64,000 bases of DNA from Bin87 sp965116785 (GTDB taxonomy: Bacteria > Chloroflexota > Dehalococcoidia > Lucifugimonadales > UBA3495), in contig OZ220731.1 in NCBI GenBank assembly GCA_965116785.1, forward strand, positions 496,001 through 560,000, in the 5' to 3' direction. The notes beneath the pieces are model-generated. The model saw only the letters and a program-made list of their open reading frames with translations, was not told the origin of the DNA and made no database searches. Made by a program: the position numbers and the translations under genes. How positions within the stretch are numbered: position 1 is the first letter of the stretch; every line of letters begins with the position of its first letter. Positions 48,879-60,013 of the stretch are shown here, piece after piece.

Positions 48879-49402
48879 TGTGCCATCGCCCGTTTGGATG
48901 CCAGGTCAGCAAGCACCAGCCGGTCCGTCGGGAACGCCAGCGGTTCCGGCGGGTCGTCCGGCGCGAACCACGCTACCTGATCCAAATCGTCAGATGCCGT
49001 AGCCTGCCCGCCAACGATCGTCGCGTAGAACCAAACGCCTACGGTCAGCGACGCTAGGTTGTGGAAGTTGGAATGAACCGCGCAAACCTCTCCGATCTCC
49101 ACGTCCAACCCGGTCTCCTCGGCAAACTCGCGGCGGGCGGCCTCCCGGATGTCCTCGCCCCACTCGACATAACCGCAGGGAATGCACCACTCACCCACGT
49201 TACCGCCCGCTGACCGCCGCCCCAGCAGGACCCTCCCCTGTTCGTCCAGAACAACCACGGCGACGCCCACCGCCGGATTGCGAAAATGCGTGAACCCGCA
49301 TGACCCGCACGATGGCCGGGGCAGTCCGCCTCGGGCCTTGGTGTCCAAAGGCTCAGCGCACCGGGGACAGAAACGGTAATCGGGGGAGACCGAGTCCGGC
49401 AT
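48875..49402 (-). CDS. NUDIX hydrolase with an N-terminal zinc ribbon
   Basis: This 175-aa protein has a zinc ribbon (Cys12, Cys15, and CGSCG at about 32-36), then the Nudix domain with a complete Nudix box starting GYVEWGEDIREAARREF and ending EETG. Zinc-ribbon Nudix proteins of the NudC type often act on dinucleotide pyrophosphates such as NADH, but many differ. It overlaps the amidotransferase-like gene by four bases and may share its transcript. Confidence 0.94.
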   Translation of the reverse strand: MPDSVSPDYRFCPRCAEPLDTKARGGLPRPSCGSCGFTHFRNPAVGVAVVVLDEQGRVLLGRRSAGGNVGEWCIPCGYVEWGEDIREAARREFAEETGLDVEIGEVCAVHSNFHNLASLTVGVWFYATIVGGQATASDDLDQVAWFAPDDPPEPLAFPTDRLVLADLASKRAMAQ

Positions 49403-49411
49403 CGGAGCGCG

Positions 49412-50992
49412 TCAGGTGGTCGCCCGGCCCCGGCGCAACCCGCGACCGGGCAGTGCGCCGGTGTTCTCTCCCTGCTGGATCACCACCTGCCCGTTGACGA
49501 TGACGTACTCTATGCCCACCGGGTACTGCTTGGGGTTCTCCTTGGTGGCCAGGGCTTTCACCGTGTCCGGGTTGAACACCACGATGTCCGCCTTGAACCC
49601 GTCGCGCAGCAGACCCCGGTCGGGGATGCCCAACCGCTGTGCCGGGAATGACGTCATCTTGCGGATGGCCTCGGGCAATCGCAGGTGTTTTTCCGCGCGC
49701 ACGAACTCGGCCAGCACGATGGGAAAGCACCCGTAGGTGCGTGGGTTGGGGTACTCGCCGAACAGTATCGCGTCCGACGCGATCATCCCGTAAGGGTGGG
49801 ACACGAAGGCGTACAGCGTCTGCGCGTTGGTTCCCAGCCCGACCGTGCTGATGCCCAAGTTCTCATCCAGGAGCAGGTCGAACAGCGAGTCCGCCGGGTC
49901 CTGTCCGCGCATCTCCGCGATATCGGTGATGAGCCGGCCGTCGTAAATCTGGTTCTCGGGTTTGGTGAAGTTAGTCAGCCAGTTGTTTTCCAGCCGGCTC
50001 GGCGTGATCTCGCGCTTCATGCGGGCCCGGTCGTCAGCGTCCTGTAGCGCCGCAATGAGACGCTCCGGCCCACCGTCCTTGGCCCAGTGCGGCAGCCCGA
50101 TGGTGGGCGTCGTGCCGGAGTAGGGATAGGTGTAGCAGTCGAAGGTGCAGTCAATCCCTTCGGCCCTGGCGTCTTCCACCAGGCCCAGGTGACCCAGGTG
50201 GCTACCCACTCCCGACACCGACTGCCGGTAGTGAGTCAGATGGACCGGAATGCCGCTCCTGCGCCCGATCTCCACCGCCTCGTGCCACGGGGCCAGGTAT
50301 CCCTGGCTAAGCAGGCTGGCCCGAGTGTGCGTGTGATAGATGCCGCCCAACGAAGTCGCCGTCTCCGACAGCGCGACCAGCTCGTCGGTGTCTGCGTAAG
50401 CGCCCGGCGGGTAGTCCAGGCCGGTGGATAGGCCCCAGGCGCCTTCCTCCATGGCCTCGCGCACCACCGACCGCATGTCGGCTATCTCCCCCTCGGTCGC
50501 TTCCCGTTGTTCCCAGCCCACGCTCCAGATGCGCACCGGCGAGTTGCCCAGGATGTAGGCCATGTTGATCGCCACGGTGTTGTCGTACTTGCCCAGCATG
50601 TCGGCAACGGTCAGCCAGTCCGCCGGCATCGGCGGGTAGCCGTTCAGCCCCGCGTCCAGCCAGATGTACCGGTGCAATTCCTGCTGAGTCTTGAACGGCG
50701 CATGGGATATCCCGTCGATGCCCACCAGCTCCGTGGTCACCCCCTGGCGTACCTTCGGATCGTGGTGGGGCTCGCCCAGGATGGTCAGGCCGGCGTGGGA
50801 GTGCAGGTCGACGAACCCCGGACACACCACATGGCCGGTGGCGTCAATCACTCGCGCGGCGTTCTCTCGCAGGTCCGCGTCGTCGCCCCGGTGTACCGTT
50901 ACCGCGTCGCCCGATACCGCCACCGCCGCGTGGAACCCGGGGCTGCCGGAACCGTCGATCACCTGCCCATTGCAAATCAAGAGGTCTATCAT
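49412..50992 (-). CDS. N-acyl-D-amino-acid deacylase / D-aminoacylase-like amidohydrolase
   Basis: From ATG 50992 it is 526 aa; an upstream start adds 15 residues of doubtful origin. The metal-dependent fold opens MIDLLICNGQVIDGSG and GFVDLHSHAGLTILG (HxH). Further motifs are AWGLSTGLDYPPGAYADTDE, GIPVHLTHYRQSVSGV, and the C-terminal LREDGF-type GLLRDGFKADIVVFNPDT, all as in the D-aminoacylase group. It probably cleaves N-acyl-D-amino acids or related amides or dihydropyrimidines. Divergent from the next gene. Confidence 0.92.
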   Translation of the reverse strand: MIDLLICNGQVIDGSGSPGFHAAVAVSGDAVTVHRGDDADLRENAARVIDATGHVVCPGFVDLHSHAGLTILGEPHHDPKVRQGVTTELVGIDGISHAPFKTQQELHRYIWLDAGLNGYPPMPADWLTVADMLGKYDNTVAINMAYILGNSPVRIWSVGWEQREATEGEIADMRSVVREAMEEGAWGLSTGLDYPPGAYADTDELVALSETATSLGGIYHTHTRASLLSQGYLAPWHEAVEIGRRSGIPVHLTHYRQSVSGVGSHLGHLGLVEDARAEGIDCTFDCYTYPYSGTTPTIGLPHWAKDGGPERLIAALQDADDRARMKREITPSRLENNWLTNFTKPENQIYDGRLITDIAEMRGQDPADSLFDLLLDENLGISTVGLGTNAQTLYAFVSHPYGMIASDAILFGEYPNPRTYGCFPIVLAEFVRAEKHLRLPEAIRKMTSFPAQRLGIPDRGLLRDGFKADIVVFNPDTVKALATKENPKQYPVGIEYVIVNGQVVIQQGENTGALPGRGLRRGRATT

Positions 50993-51028
50993 GGCCCGAT
51001 AATAGCACGACACTTGCGGAGGGTGGAC

Positions 51029-51868
51029 ATGTTGCATCGGGCTTCGAATCTGTGGCGGAAGCCGACCTTATTGAGTTCAAGCCAATATGACCCATCGGAG
51101 TACAGCGTCCATCCACCCAACCTTACCTTTCTGACCGACGTGTCTCCCGGACGCTGGGTAGAGGAAAGTTTTCCGTTCGCTTTCGCGTCAGTCAGTGCGC
51201 TCGTCCCCGGTGGATATGCGGCCTACGCTCGCCTGCTGCACCCGGCGTGGGACGCCCTCTTTGAGCCCGTACGATGGTCAACGGTGGCGGGATGGTCTGG
51301 CCGCGTCTATCACCCGCGGATGGCCTTCGAGGGCATCAGTTCGCCGGCGTCCGGTCACGGCATGGGTTCGCCGCCATGGCACGAAGACCCCAATCACGGC
51401 AGCCTGGATGAGGAAGTGATGGTCGAATTGTTGCCGCTGCTGGCTCAATTCACCGGCGCCCCTGATCAGTGCTATTTCGGAGTTTGGGAGGGGTACGGCC
51501 AATACTCCGGCGGCACCACGCTGCTCACATCGGACGAAAGCGGCCGGCCGCTTCCCCCGCCCCGTGACGTCGGACGGGCACGGCGGATCCGAGGCTGTGG
51601 CCGCAACTATCTGCTCTACACGGGCGAATTGAAGGACATAACCGGCTTGTACACCAATTTCCGTTCCAAGCCGCCCAACATCTGGTGGCCGGCCGACCGC
51701 GCCTGGTTCGTGGCCACCGACATCGACCTCGATTCGACGTACATCGGAGCCGGTCAGGAATGTATCGATGCTCTGCTCCGCCATCCCGCGCTGGAAGCCG
51801 TGCCCGCCGAATATCGCGCCTCGGTAGCCATGACCGCGGACACCATCAACCTGGGTGACCCAACCTGA
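51029..51868 (+). CDS. Hypothetical protein of a widespread family
   Basis: This 279-aa protein starts at ATG 51029, after GGAGGGTGG, 36 bases from the divergent deacylase start. Features: FPFAFASVSALVPGGYAAYA, YHPRMAFEGISSPASG, CYFGVWEGYGQY, a Pro/Arg-rich middle and a C-terminal WPADRAWFVATDIDLDSTY. I have seen WPADRAWFVxTEIDL-type endings in unnamed actinobacterial proteins, but no function is known to me. No signal peptide or membrane helix. Confidence 0.82.
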   Translation: MLHRASNLWRKPTLLSSSQYDPSEYSVHPPNLTFLTDVSPGRWVEESFPFAFASVSALVPGGYAAYARLLHPAWDALFEPVRWSTVAGWSGRVYHPRMAFEGISSPASGHGMGSPPWHEDPNHGSLDEEVMVELLPLLAQFTGAPDQCYFGVWEGYGQYSGGTTLLTSDESGRPLPPPRDVGRARRIRGCGRNYLLYTGELKDITGLYTNFRSKPPNIWWPADRAWFVATDIDLDSTYIGAGQECIDALLRHPALEAVPAEYRASVAMTADTINLGDPT

Positions 51869-51962
51869 TGACGTGCCAGCCCACAGAGTGCGGTTGCGTC
51901 AGCCGGCCTGCGACCGTACACTGCCGGCGACCCCCAGGCTCAACCCCATTTGGAGGCACAAA

Positions 51963-52748
51963 ATGACTGAACTCGATGACCGCTACGAACGCGGGCAGGA
52001 AACCCGGCGCATGTTCGGCGGCGGGCAGATCACCGGCGGCTCGTCGCCCGGCGCTTGGGACATCGCTCCCGACCTGGAACGTATCCTCGGCGAGGCCCTT
52101 TTCGGTACCATCTGGAAGCGTCCGGCCCTGACGCCCGTGCAGCGCGAGATGATCACCCTGTCGTGTCTGATCGTGCTGAACCGCGAGGTGCAACTGAAGC
52201 GGCACCTGGGCAACGCCCTCAACATCGGCCTCACCCCGGAGCAGGTGGTGGAGCTGATCATCCACGACACCTGGTACGGCGGCGCTCCCGCCGGCATCCA
52301 GGCGCTGACCCGGTGCAAGGAGGTGTTTGAGGAGCGCGGCATCGACTTCACGCCGGCCCGCATCCACGACGCCAACGAGGACCCCGACAGCCTGTTCCAG
52401 CGCGGCGACGAATACCGCCGCAACTACATGGGCGGCGGTGGCGGCGCTCGGCCCGCGCCTCCCACCGACGCCGAGCGCGAACTTGGCCGGGTCACCGGCG
52501 AGTACTACTGGGGCGCAACGTGGACCCGCCCCGGCCTCGACCTGCCCAGTCGTTGCCTCTGCACCATGACCTGCCTCGCCGCCCTGGGACGCGAAGGCCC
52601 GCTGCGGAGCCACATCCGAGGCGCCCTCAACATCGGTTTCACCCAGGACCAGATCATCGAGGTCTTCGGCCACATGACCCTCTACGCCGGCATACCCTTC
52701 GCCCGCGGCGCCATGGACATCGCCAACGACATATTCAATAACGGCTAG
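51963..52748 (+). CDS. Tandem carboxymuconolactone decarboxylase-family protein
   Basis: This 261-aa protein starts at ATG 51963. It has two CMD-like domains: about residues 40-125 (REMITLSCLIVLNREVQLKR, HLGNALNIGLTPEQVVELII) and 170-255 (RCLCTMTCLAALGREGPL, HIRGALNIGFTQDQIIEVF). Neither has the AhpD CxxC, so it is closer to the decarboxylase type. CMD acts in protocatechuate degradation, but other pathway genes are absent here. Function beyond the fold is open. Confidence 0.9.
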   Translation: MTELDDRYERGQETRRMFGGGQITGGSSPGAWDIAPDLERILGEALFGTIWKRPALTPVQREMITLSCLIVLNREVQLKRHLGNALNIGLTPEQVVELIIHDTWYGGAPAGIQALTRCKEVFEERGIDFTPARIHDANEDPDSLFQRGDEYRRNYMGGGGGARPAPPTDAERELGRVTGEYYWGATWTRPGLDLPSRCLCTMTCLAALGREGPLRSHIRGALNIGFTQDQIIEVFGHMTLYAGIPFARGAMDIANDIFNNG

Positions 52749-52773
52749 TCTGAGGGCGGTGATCCAATAAATC

Positions 52774-52801
52774 GCAGGGGCGACACCATGGTCGCCCCTG
52801 C
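52774..52801. repeat. 28-base palindrome between convergent genes
   Basis: Arms of 11 bp (GCAGGGGCGAC/GTCGCCCCTGC) with a 6-base loop lie between the CMD gene and zwf, which converge. Same family as the copies at 22174 and 45673; plausible bidirectional terminator. Confidence 0.7.
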
Positions 52802-52836
52802 TGGCTTTAACGCAAACCGTCTCGGAGGGTTTGCCT

Positions 52837-54338
<1,502 letters not shown>

Positions 54339-54342
<4 letters not shown>

Positions 54343-55265
54343 TGCGAGTTGGCCCCACGGACGGCGTGCCCGCCGAACTGGTTGCGCAATGCGGCCAGCA
54401 GGCGCGCGCCAAAGGGCTCGTCCTGCCGCGAACGGAAACGTTGGTACAGCGCGGCGGTGATGGCCGGCGTGGGCACCGCGAGTTCCACCGATTCGTTGAC
54501 CGTCCAGCGTCCCTCGCCGGAGTCGTCCACGTAGGCTGCGAGGCTGTCCAGACCGGGGTCCTCTTCCAACGCGCGAACCGCCAGGTCCAGCAACCAGGAA
54601 CGAACGACGCTGCCGTGCTGCCAGGTCTTGGCAATTGCCGTCAGGTCCAGTTCGAAATCGGATTGCTTGGCCTGGAGCAATTCGAAACCCTCGGCGTACG
54701 CCTGCATCAGCGCGTACTCGACGCCGTTGTGCACCATCTTGGTGAAATGGCCGGCCCCCACGGGCCCGACGTGGGAGTATCCTTTGTCCTCCGCCGGCGC
54801 CAACGCCTGGAAGATCGGCTCCAGTCGCCGGAAGGTGTCCGCATCACCGCCCACCATCAGCGAGTAGCCTTCGGTCAATCCCCAGATGCCGCCGCTGGTA
54901 CCGGCATCCAACAGATGGATACCACGGGCGGCGAGTTTTTCTCCCCGGCGCAGGGTGTCCTTGTAGTTGGCATTCCCGCCGTCGATCACGGCGTCGCCTG
55001 GCGCCAACAACCCCGCCAGTTCATCGATGACGGCGTCGGTCACTGCTCCCGCCGGCAACATGATCCACACTGCCCGAGGTTCACCAAGTTGTTCCACCAG
55101 GTTCGCGACCGACTTCGCCGCCATCGCACCGCCGGCCCCGCTGGCGGCGACCGCGACCGCGTTCTGATCGTAGACCACCAGCTTGTGCCCGGCCAGCAGC
55201 AACCGCTGCGTCATGTTGGCGCCCATCCGCCCCAGTCCAATCATCCCAAGTTCCAAGGTTCTCAT
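54339..55265 (-). CDS. gnd: 6-phosphogluconate dehydrogenase, short GndA/YqeC type
   Basis: This enzyme oxidatively decarboxylates 6-phosphogluconate to ribulose-5-phosphate. At 308 aa it belongs to the short class, not the 470-aa form. It has GMIGLGRMGANMTQRLLLAG and VVYDQNAVAVAAS, with Asp39-type acid after beta-2 that suggests NAD over NADP, then LDAGTSGGIWGLTEGYSLM, GPVGAGHFTKMVHNGVEYAL with the catalytic Lys, and LRNQFGGHAV. It lies between pgi and zwf. Confidence 0.96.
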
Positions 55266-55364
55266 CTCCTTATGGCTCCGCCGGGCCGCTTGTCAGCGGC
55301 TAGGCTCAGTCCGCCCACCCAAACCACGTGAACTTCTCGCGCGATATGACACCCCCTGACCCGA

Positions 55365-57005
55365 TCAGAGGGATCCGATGATGCGTTTTATGCCTCCTGC
55401 GGGGTCACTCCCCAAGTGGACGGACACGGTGCGGCGGCCGAGATCGTCCAGGGCTTGCAGGTCCCCGAGCGCCTGCGCGTCAGCCAGGACGCCGAAGCTG
55501 AGGTCCCATCCGGGTATCGGGATGTCCGTTTGGTGGTCCTGGGTGAGTTGCAGGAAGATGCCGGAAGCCGGGCCTCCCTTATGCAGTTGGCCCGTCGAAT
55601 GCAGGAAGCGCGGGCCGTATCCCATGGTGGTCGCGATCCCGTATTTCGCCATGACGTGGTGCCGCAAGTCGTGGATGGCTCCGCGTATCGCCGGCGTATC
55701 CGGCAGGTACGCCATGGTCGCCATGTAGTCGCCCGATTGGCTGGCCTCCAGCAGGCTTGCCAGCTTGGCGCCGTCATCCGACCGCGCCGACGGCAACTTT
55801 CCATCCCGCTGCCACTGTTCCAGCACGCTGACGGTGCGGTCCTTGGCTCCCTGCACGTCGGGTTGGTCGAATGGATGGATGCCCAGCACGTGGCCGGCGA
55901 TGGCGGTGGCGTACTCCCAGCGGTAGAACTCGGCCCCCAGGTCGTACACGTCCGACAATTCCAGCACAGCCACCGGATGCCCGGCTTCTTGCAATTGCCG
56001 TACTAACCCATCGGGCCCGGCGTTGTCGTCGTCGGCCAATCGCAGTTGCACGAAGAAGCGGTCATTTCCGTAGCAACCATCGGCGTGGCTGGGCAGTGGC
56101 TCCGCGGCCACCGGGATCACACCGGTGCTGTCTTTGCCCGTGCTTTCCGCCAGCAGTTGCTCGACCCACAGCCCGAAGGGCGTCATGCTGTCCGTGGCGA
56201 TCAGCGTGAGTTTGTCCCGGCCGTGTTGCACCATCGTCCCGATGGCGGCGCCCAGCCACGCGCCCGGGCTCTCGGCGGCTGGCTCGTCGGTCAGGCACCG
56301 TGCCTGCATCCGCTCTGCGGATGCCAACAGGCGGTCCAGATCCACGCCCGTCAGCGCGGCCGGGGCCAGCCCGAAGTAGGACAGAACGGAATAGCGGCCC
56401 CCGATCTCCGGATTGTTCAGAAACGCGCGACGAAAATTCTCCGTTTCTGCCCGTTTGGCCAGCGCCGTTGCAGGATCGGTGACGGCAATGAAATTGTCGC
56501 CGGCAGCCTCGACGCCCGCGGCTTCTTCCACCAGGCCACGGAAGTAGGCGTAGAAGGTCAAGGGTTCGGTCGTCGTTCCGGACTTGGAAGACACGGCGAA
56601 CAGGGTGCGCTTGGGGTCTATCTGTCCGGTTGTTGCCGCCACCCAATCGGGCACGGTGCTGTCCAGAGTCAGCATCCGCGGGTATGCCCCGTTCGCCATC
56701 GTGCGCCCGATGACCTGGCGAATCACCTCGGGGCCAAGGCTGCTGCCGCCCATCCCCAGCAGCGCTACGTGTTGGTATCCGGCAGATCGGATCGAGTTGG
56801 CGAACTCGTGAAGTCCGGGAAGTTCCGACCGCATGTCCGTGGGAAGCGTGAGCCACGCCAGGCGGTCAGATATCTCGGTGGGATCTTCACTCCACAGAGT
56901 ATGATCGTGGGCGTGAAGTCGTGCGGGAACACGTTGGGAATCCAGTTTGGCCGCAGCATGCGCCACCAATTGGGAATAGTCGCCGAGGTGGTAACGGTCG
57001 GTCAT
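55365..57005 (-). CDS. pgi: Glucose-6-phosphate isomerase
   Basis: It interconverts glucose-6-phosphate and fructose-6-phosphate. From ATG 57005, preceded by GGGAG, it is 546 aa; a longer upstream frame is not supported. Motifs: ALLGMGGSSLGPEVIRQV, FAVSSKSGTTTEPLTFYA, the region GGRYSVLSYFGLAPAALTG and the catalytic segment SRYHGSTGQLHKGG-like LHSTGQLHKGGPASG. In some Chloroflexi a transaldolase is fused to pgi; it is not fused here. Heads the operon with gnd and zwf. Confidence 0.95.
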   Translation of the reverse strand: MTDRYHLGDYSQLVAHAAAKLDSQRVPARLHAHDHTLWSEDPTEISDRLAWLTLPTDMRSELPGLHEFANSIRSAGYQHVALLGMGGSSLGPEVIRQVIGRTMANGAYPRMLTLDSTVPDWVAATTGQIDPKRTLFAVSSKSGTTTEPLTFYAYFRGLVEEAAGVEAAGDNFIAVTDPATALAKRAETENFRRAFLNNPEIGGRYSVLSYFGLAPAALTGVDLDRLLASAERMQARCLTDEPAAESPGAWLGAAIGTMVQHGRDKLTLIATDSMTPFGLWVEQLLAESTGKDSTGVIPVAAEPLPSHADGCYGNDRFFVQLRLADDDNAGPDGLVRQLQEAGHPVAVLELSDVYDLGAEFYRWEYATAIAGHVLGIHPFDQPDVQGAKDRTVSVLEQWQRDGKLPSARSDDGAKLASLLEASQSGDYMATMAYLPDTPAIRGAIHDLRHHVMAKYGIATTMGYGPRFLHSTGQLHKGGPASGIFLQLTQDHQTDIPIPGWDLSFGVLADAQALGDLQALDDLGRRTVSVHLGSDPAGGIKRIIGSL

Positions 57006-57134
57006 GGCAACTCCCTCGCCCGGCATCTGGACGCTGTGACGCGATTTTAGCACACCCGATTTCTGAGCCCTTATGGCGGGAAACGCCCGCTTTTCGCCGG
57101 AGTATAATCTGCGCCAAACCACCGGAGCCAAAGG

Positions 57135-58025
57135 ATGGACATGCCAAAACCAGGGATGCATCGCAACGAATCAAACTCGCAATCCGGCCACGCCGTGATC
57201 GGCGACCTGGACGTGCATTACCTCGATTGGGGTGGTGAAGGCGAGCCGCTGCTCGCTCTGCACGGGCTGGCGTCTTCAGGGCACTGGTACCGACGGGTTG
57301 CTCCTGTGCTGTCTGACCGGTACCGCGTCATCGCCCCGGACCAGCGGGGACACGGCGCTACCACCCAGGCGCCCGACGGCTACGACTGGCAGACTCTGGC
57401 CGAGGACGCCGTGCGGTTGATGGACCACTTCGGCATTCCCCGTGCGCCGGTACTGGGACACTCGTGGGGCGGACACGTGGCCAGTAATCTGGCCATGCGA
57501 TTTCCCGACCGGGTGACCCGCGTGGTGATGATCGACGGTGGTTTCCAGGACGGCGGCCTGCTCCCCGAACCTACCTGGGAAGCGTTCCGTCAGCGCCTGG
57601 CCCCGCGCCTGGTAGCCGGGACGCGCGAAGAATACCTGTCCCGGATGGCCGCGAATCTGTCCTTTTGCTGGGGGGAAGACCTGGCCGACATCGCTCTCAC
57701 CATGGTCCACGAGGGCGCCGACGGCCAGATGTACGACAACCTGCGCCCGCAGAATCACGCCCAGGTCCTGGAAACCATGTGGAACGAGCCACCGTCGGTG
57801 GTGCTTCCCGGGATCACCGTTCCGGCGCTGGTGATCGCCGCCGGCCCGCGCTCCGACCGGGCCAATTCCCAATTTTCTCGACAGCGCGAGGTCATGGTCG
57901 CTGCCGCGGAAAAAGCCCTGACCAACGGACGGGTCCACTGGATCCCGGACACCATCCACGACATCGGATACCACAAACCCGAGGAACTGGCGTCGGTGAT
58001 CCTGGATTTCCTGGCGGAGGACTAG
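57135..58025 (+). CDS. Alpha/beta-fold hydrolase
   Basis: This 296-aa serine hydrolase has the nucleophile elbow VLGHSWGGHVASNLA, an oxyanion region LLALHGLASSGHWYRRV, and DIGYHKPEELASVILDFLAE near the end with the catalytic His upstream in a TIHD-like stretch. The N-terminal VIGDLDVHYLDWGGEGEPL fits the epoxide hydrolase/haloperoxidase-like group. Substrate unknown. Divergent from pgi, which starts 129 bases upstream; start could be ATG 57135 or 57141. Confidence 0.92.
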   Translation: MDMPKPGMHRNESNSQSGHAVIGDLDVHYLDWGGEGEPLLALHGLASSGHWYRRVAPVLSDRYRVIAPDQRGHGATTQAPDGYDWQTLAEDAVRLMDHFGIPRAPVLGHSWGGHVASNLAMRFPDRVTRVVMIDGGFQDGGLLPEPTWEAFRQRLAPRLVAGTREEYLSRMAANLSFCWGEDLADIALTMVHEGADGQMYDNLRPQNHAQVLETMWNEPPSVVLPGITVPALVIAAGPRSDRANSQFSRQREVMVAAAEKALTNGRVHWIPDTIHDIGYHKPEELASVILDFLAED

Positions 58026-58040
58026 CGCCGCCGGACAGCG

Positions 58041-58067
58041 AAAGGGCGACCGCAATGGTCGCCCTTT
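58041..58067. terminator. Palindromic terminator between convergent genes
   Basis: An 11-bp perfect stem (AAAGGGCGACC/GGTCGCCCTTT, loop GCAAT) lies between the alpha/beta hydrolase and the ABC exporter genes, which converge. The T-tract favours plus-strand termination and the arms a minus-strand one too. Same GGGCGACC family as the others. Confidence 0.75.
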
Positions 58068-58087
58068 TCCGGTTTATTTTGGCCAGG

Positions 58088-60013
58088 TCAGTCGGCCGCC
58101 GCCGGTGACAGTCCGTCCGCCCCGATCACCTCACCGCCCACCGGCGCTACGTCGACGCTGGGCCCGGAAAGGCCGTAGTTGATGGCGTAGAGCTGCGCGT
58201 AGACGCCACCGGCTTCCAGCAGTTCGTCGTGGGAGCCAACCTCGGCGACGCGGCCCCGGTCCAGCACCACGATCTTGTCGGCGTTTCGTATCGTCGAAAG
58301 CCGGTGCGCGATCACGATCGAGGTCCGGCCTCTCAGGATGCGGTTCAGCGCTTGCTGGATCAGCAGCTCGGTGTGGGTGTCAATATTCGCCGTGGCCTCG
58401 TCCAGCACCAGGATCCGGGGATTGCCCACGATGGCCCGGGCAAAGCTGATCAGCTGCCTCTGTCCAATGCTCAGGTTGACGCCCCGTTCCGCCAATTCCG
58501 AGTCGTAGCCGTTGTCCATGTCCATGATGAAGTCATGGGCTCCCACGGCTTTGGAGGCGGCTATCATCTCCTCTTCGGTCGCGTCTGCGTTCTGGTACTG
58601 GATGTTCTCGCGCACTGTCCCGGAAAACAGGTAGGGCTCCTGCAGCACCATGCTCATCTGATGCACCAATGATTTGCGGGTCACGTCCCGGAGGTCATAC
58701 CCATCGACGGTTATCGAGCCGCCGGTCACGTCCGCCGAACGGTGCAGCAGGTTCACCAGCGTGCTCTTCCCCGCGCCGGTGGATCCCACCAACGCGACGT
58801 TTTCGCCGGCATTGATGTGCAGATTGACGTTCCTGAGAACGTCGATGCCCGGAACATAATGGAAGGTCACGTCGTTGTAACGGATCTCACCTTTGATTTC
58901 AGGCAGTTGCACGGCGTCGGGCTTGTCCAGGATGTCGGGATCAAGGTCAAGCACCTCGAAGATACGCACCCCGGCAGCCATCGCGCGCTGCAACTGGCTG
59001 TATTGCATGGTGAGTTGCCGGATCGGCTCGAAGAAACGCTGGATCCAAAGAGCAAACGCCGCCAGGGTACCCACTTCCAGAGCATCGCGTTGCAACAGGA
59101 AGCCGCCGAACAGGACCACACCGATGCCGATGCCCAGGCCGATCAGCAACTCCACCAGAGGTTGCAGCATCCCCGAGTACCGCGCCGCTTCCAGGTTGGC
59201 GTCCAGATATTCCTGGTTCAGTGTCCGGAAATGTGCCAGGTTCTCGTCCTGGCGGTTCAGGCTCTGCACCACCCGCACGCCCGTGATGTTCTGGTTGTAC
59301 TCGCCGTTTACCATGGCGATGGCCCGGCGAATCCGCATGAAGGAATGGCGAGCGAAACGCTGCCAGTACATCATGATCAGCGTCAGTATTGGCACCACCA
59401 GCATGCAAACCAGCGCCAACTGCCAGTCGATCACCAGCATCAGGATGATGATCGCGCCGACAGTGACCAGCTCGGCCAGCGCCAGCGCCAGCAGCTCGAA
59501 TGTCTCCTGCAACTGGAGCACGTCCGACTGCATGCGGGACATGATGCGACCAATTGGGGTGCGGTGGTAGAAAGCGTTCGACTGGTTCTGGAGGTGGCTG
59601 AACATCCCAGAGCGCAGGTCATAAAGGATGTGCTGCCCGGTCTGCGATATGAAGATGAACTGCAGCCGGTTCGACAGGAAGTGGATCACCGTGATGACCA
59701 TGAAGGCGGCGCCAATTACGTGAACCCGGTTGACGCTTCCCTCGGCGATGGCCCAGTCGATGCCGTATTTGATCAGCAGCGGGATCGCCGCGTTTACCGC
59801 CGCATAGGTCAGCAGCGACGCCAGGGCGATCAGCGCATATTTGCGGTAGGGCTTGATGTAGGTCATGAAACGCGCTACGACCTTGTTGTCGTACACGCGC
59901 CCGACCACGTCCTCATCCGTCAGGTTGTCGTTGGTGGGAGCGAACATGCTGTCGGCGGAGGTGCCGCGCATCCCCCCCATCATGCCGCCGCCCATGCCGC
60001 CGCCGCGCATCAT
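58088..60013 (-). CDS. ABC exporter half-transporter, subunit with consensus Walker B
   Basis: This 641-aa protein has a TM domain with six helices, then an NBD with Walker A LVGSTGAGKSTLVNLLHRSA, a degenerate signature LSIGQRQ, and Walker B RILVLDEATANID with the catalytic Glu. The first 20 residues are Met/Gly-rich (MMRGGGMGGGMMGGMRG), and the start might be later. It overlaps the second half-transporter by four bases (ATGA). LSIGQ in one chain and a Walker B Asp in the other is the usual asymmetry of heterodimeric exporters. Confidence 0.94.
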   Translation of the reverse strand: MMRGGGMGGGMMGGMRGTSADSMFAPTNDNLTDEDVVGRVYDNKVVARFMTYIKPYRKYALIALASLLTYAAVNAAIPLLIKYGIDWAIAEGSVNRVHVIGAAFMVITVIHFLSNRLQFIFISQTGQHILYDLRSGMFSHLQNQSNAFYHRTPIGRIMSRMQSDVLQLQETFELLALALAELVTVGAIIILMLVIDWQLALVCMLVVPILTLIMMYWQRFARHSFMRIRRAIAMVNGEYNQNITGVRVVQSLNRQDENLAHFRTLNQEYLDANLEAARYSGMLQPLVELLIGLGIGIGVVLFGGFLLQRDALEVGTLAAFALWIQRFFEPIRQLTMQYSQLQRAMAAGVRIFEVLDLDPDILDKPDAVQLPEIKGEIRYNDVTFHYVPGIDVLRNVNLHINAGENVALVGSTGAGKSTLVNLLHRSADVTGGSITVDGYDLRDVTRKSLVHQMSMVLQEPYLFSGTVRENIQYQNADATEEEMIAASKAVGAHDFIMDMDNGYDSELAERGVNLSIGQRQLISFARAIVGNPRILVLDEATANIDTHTELLIQQALNRILRGRTSIVIAHRLSTIRNADKIVVLDRGRVAEVGSHDELLEAGGVYAQLYAINYGLSGPSVDVAPVGGEVIGADGLSPAAAD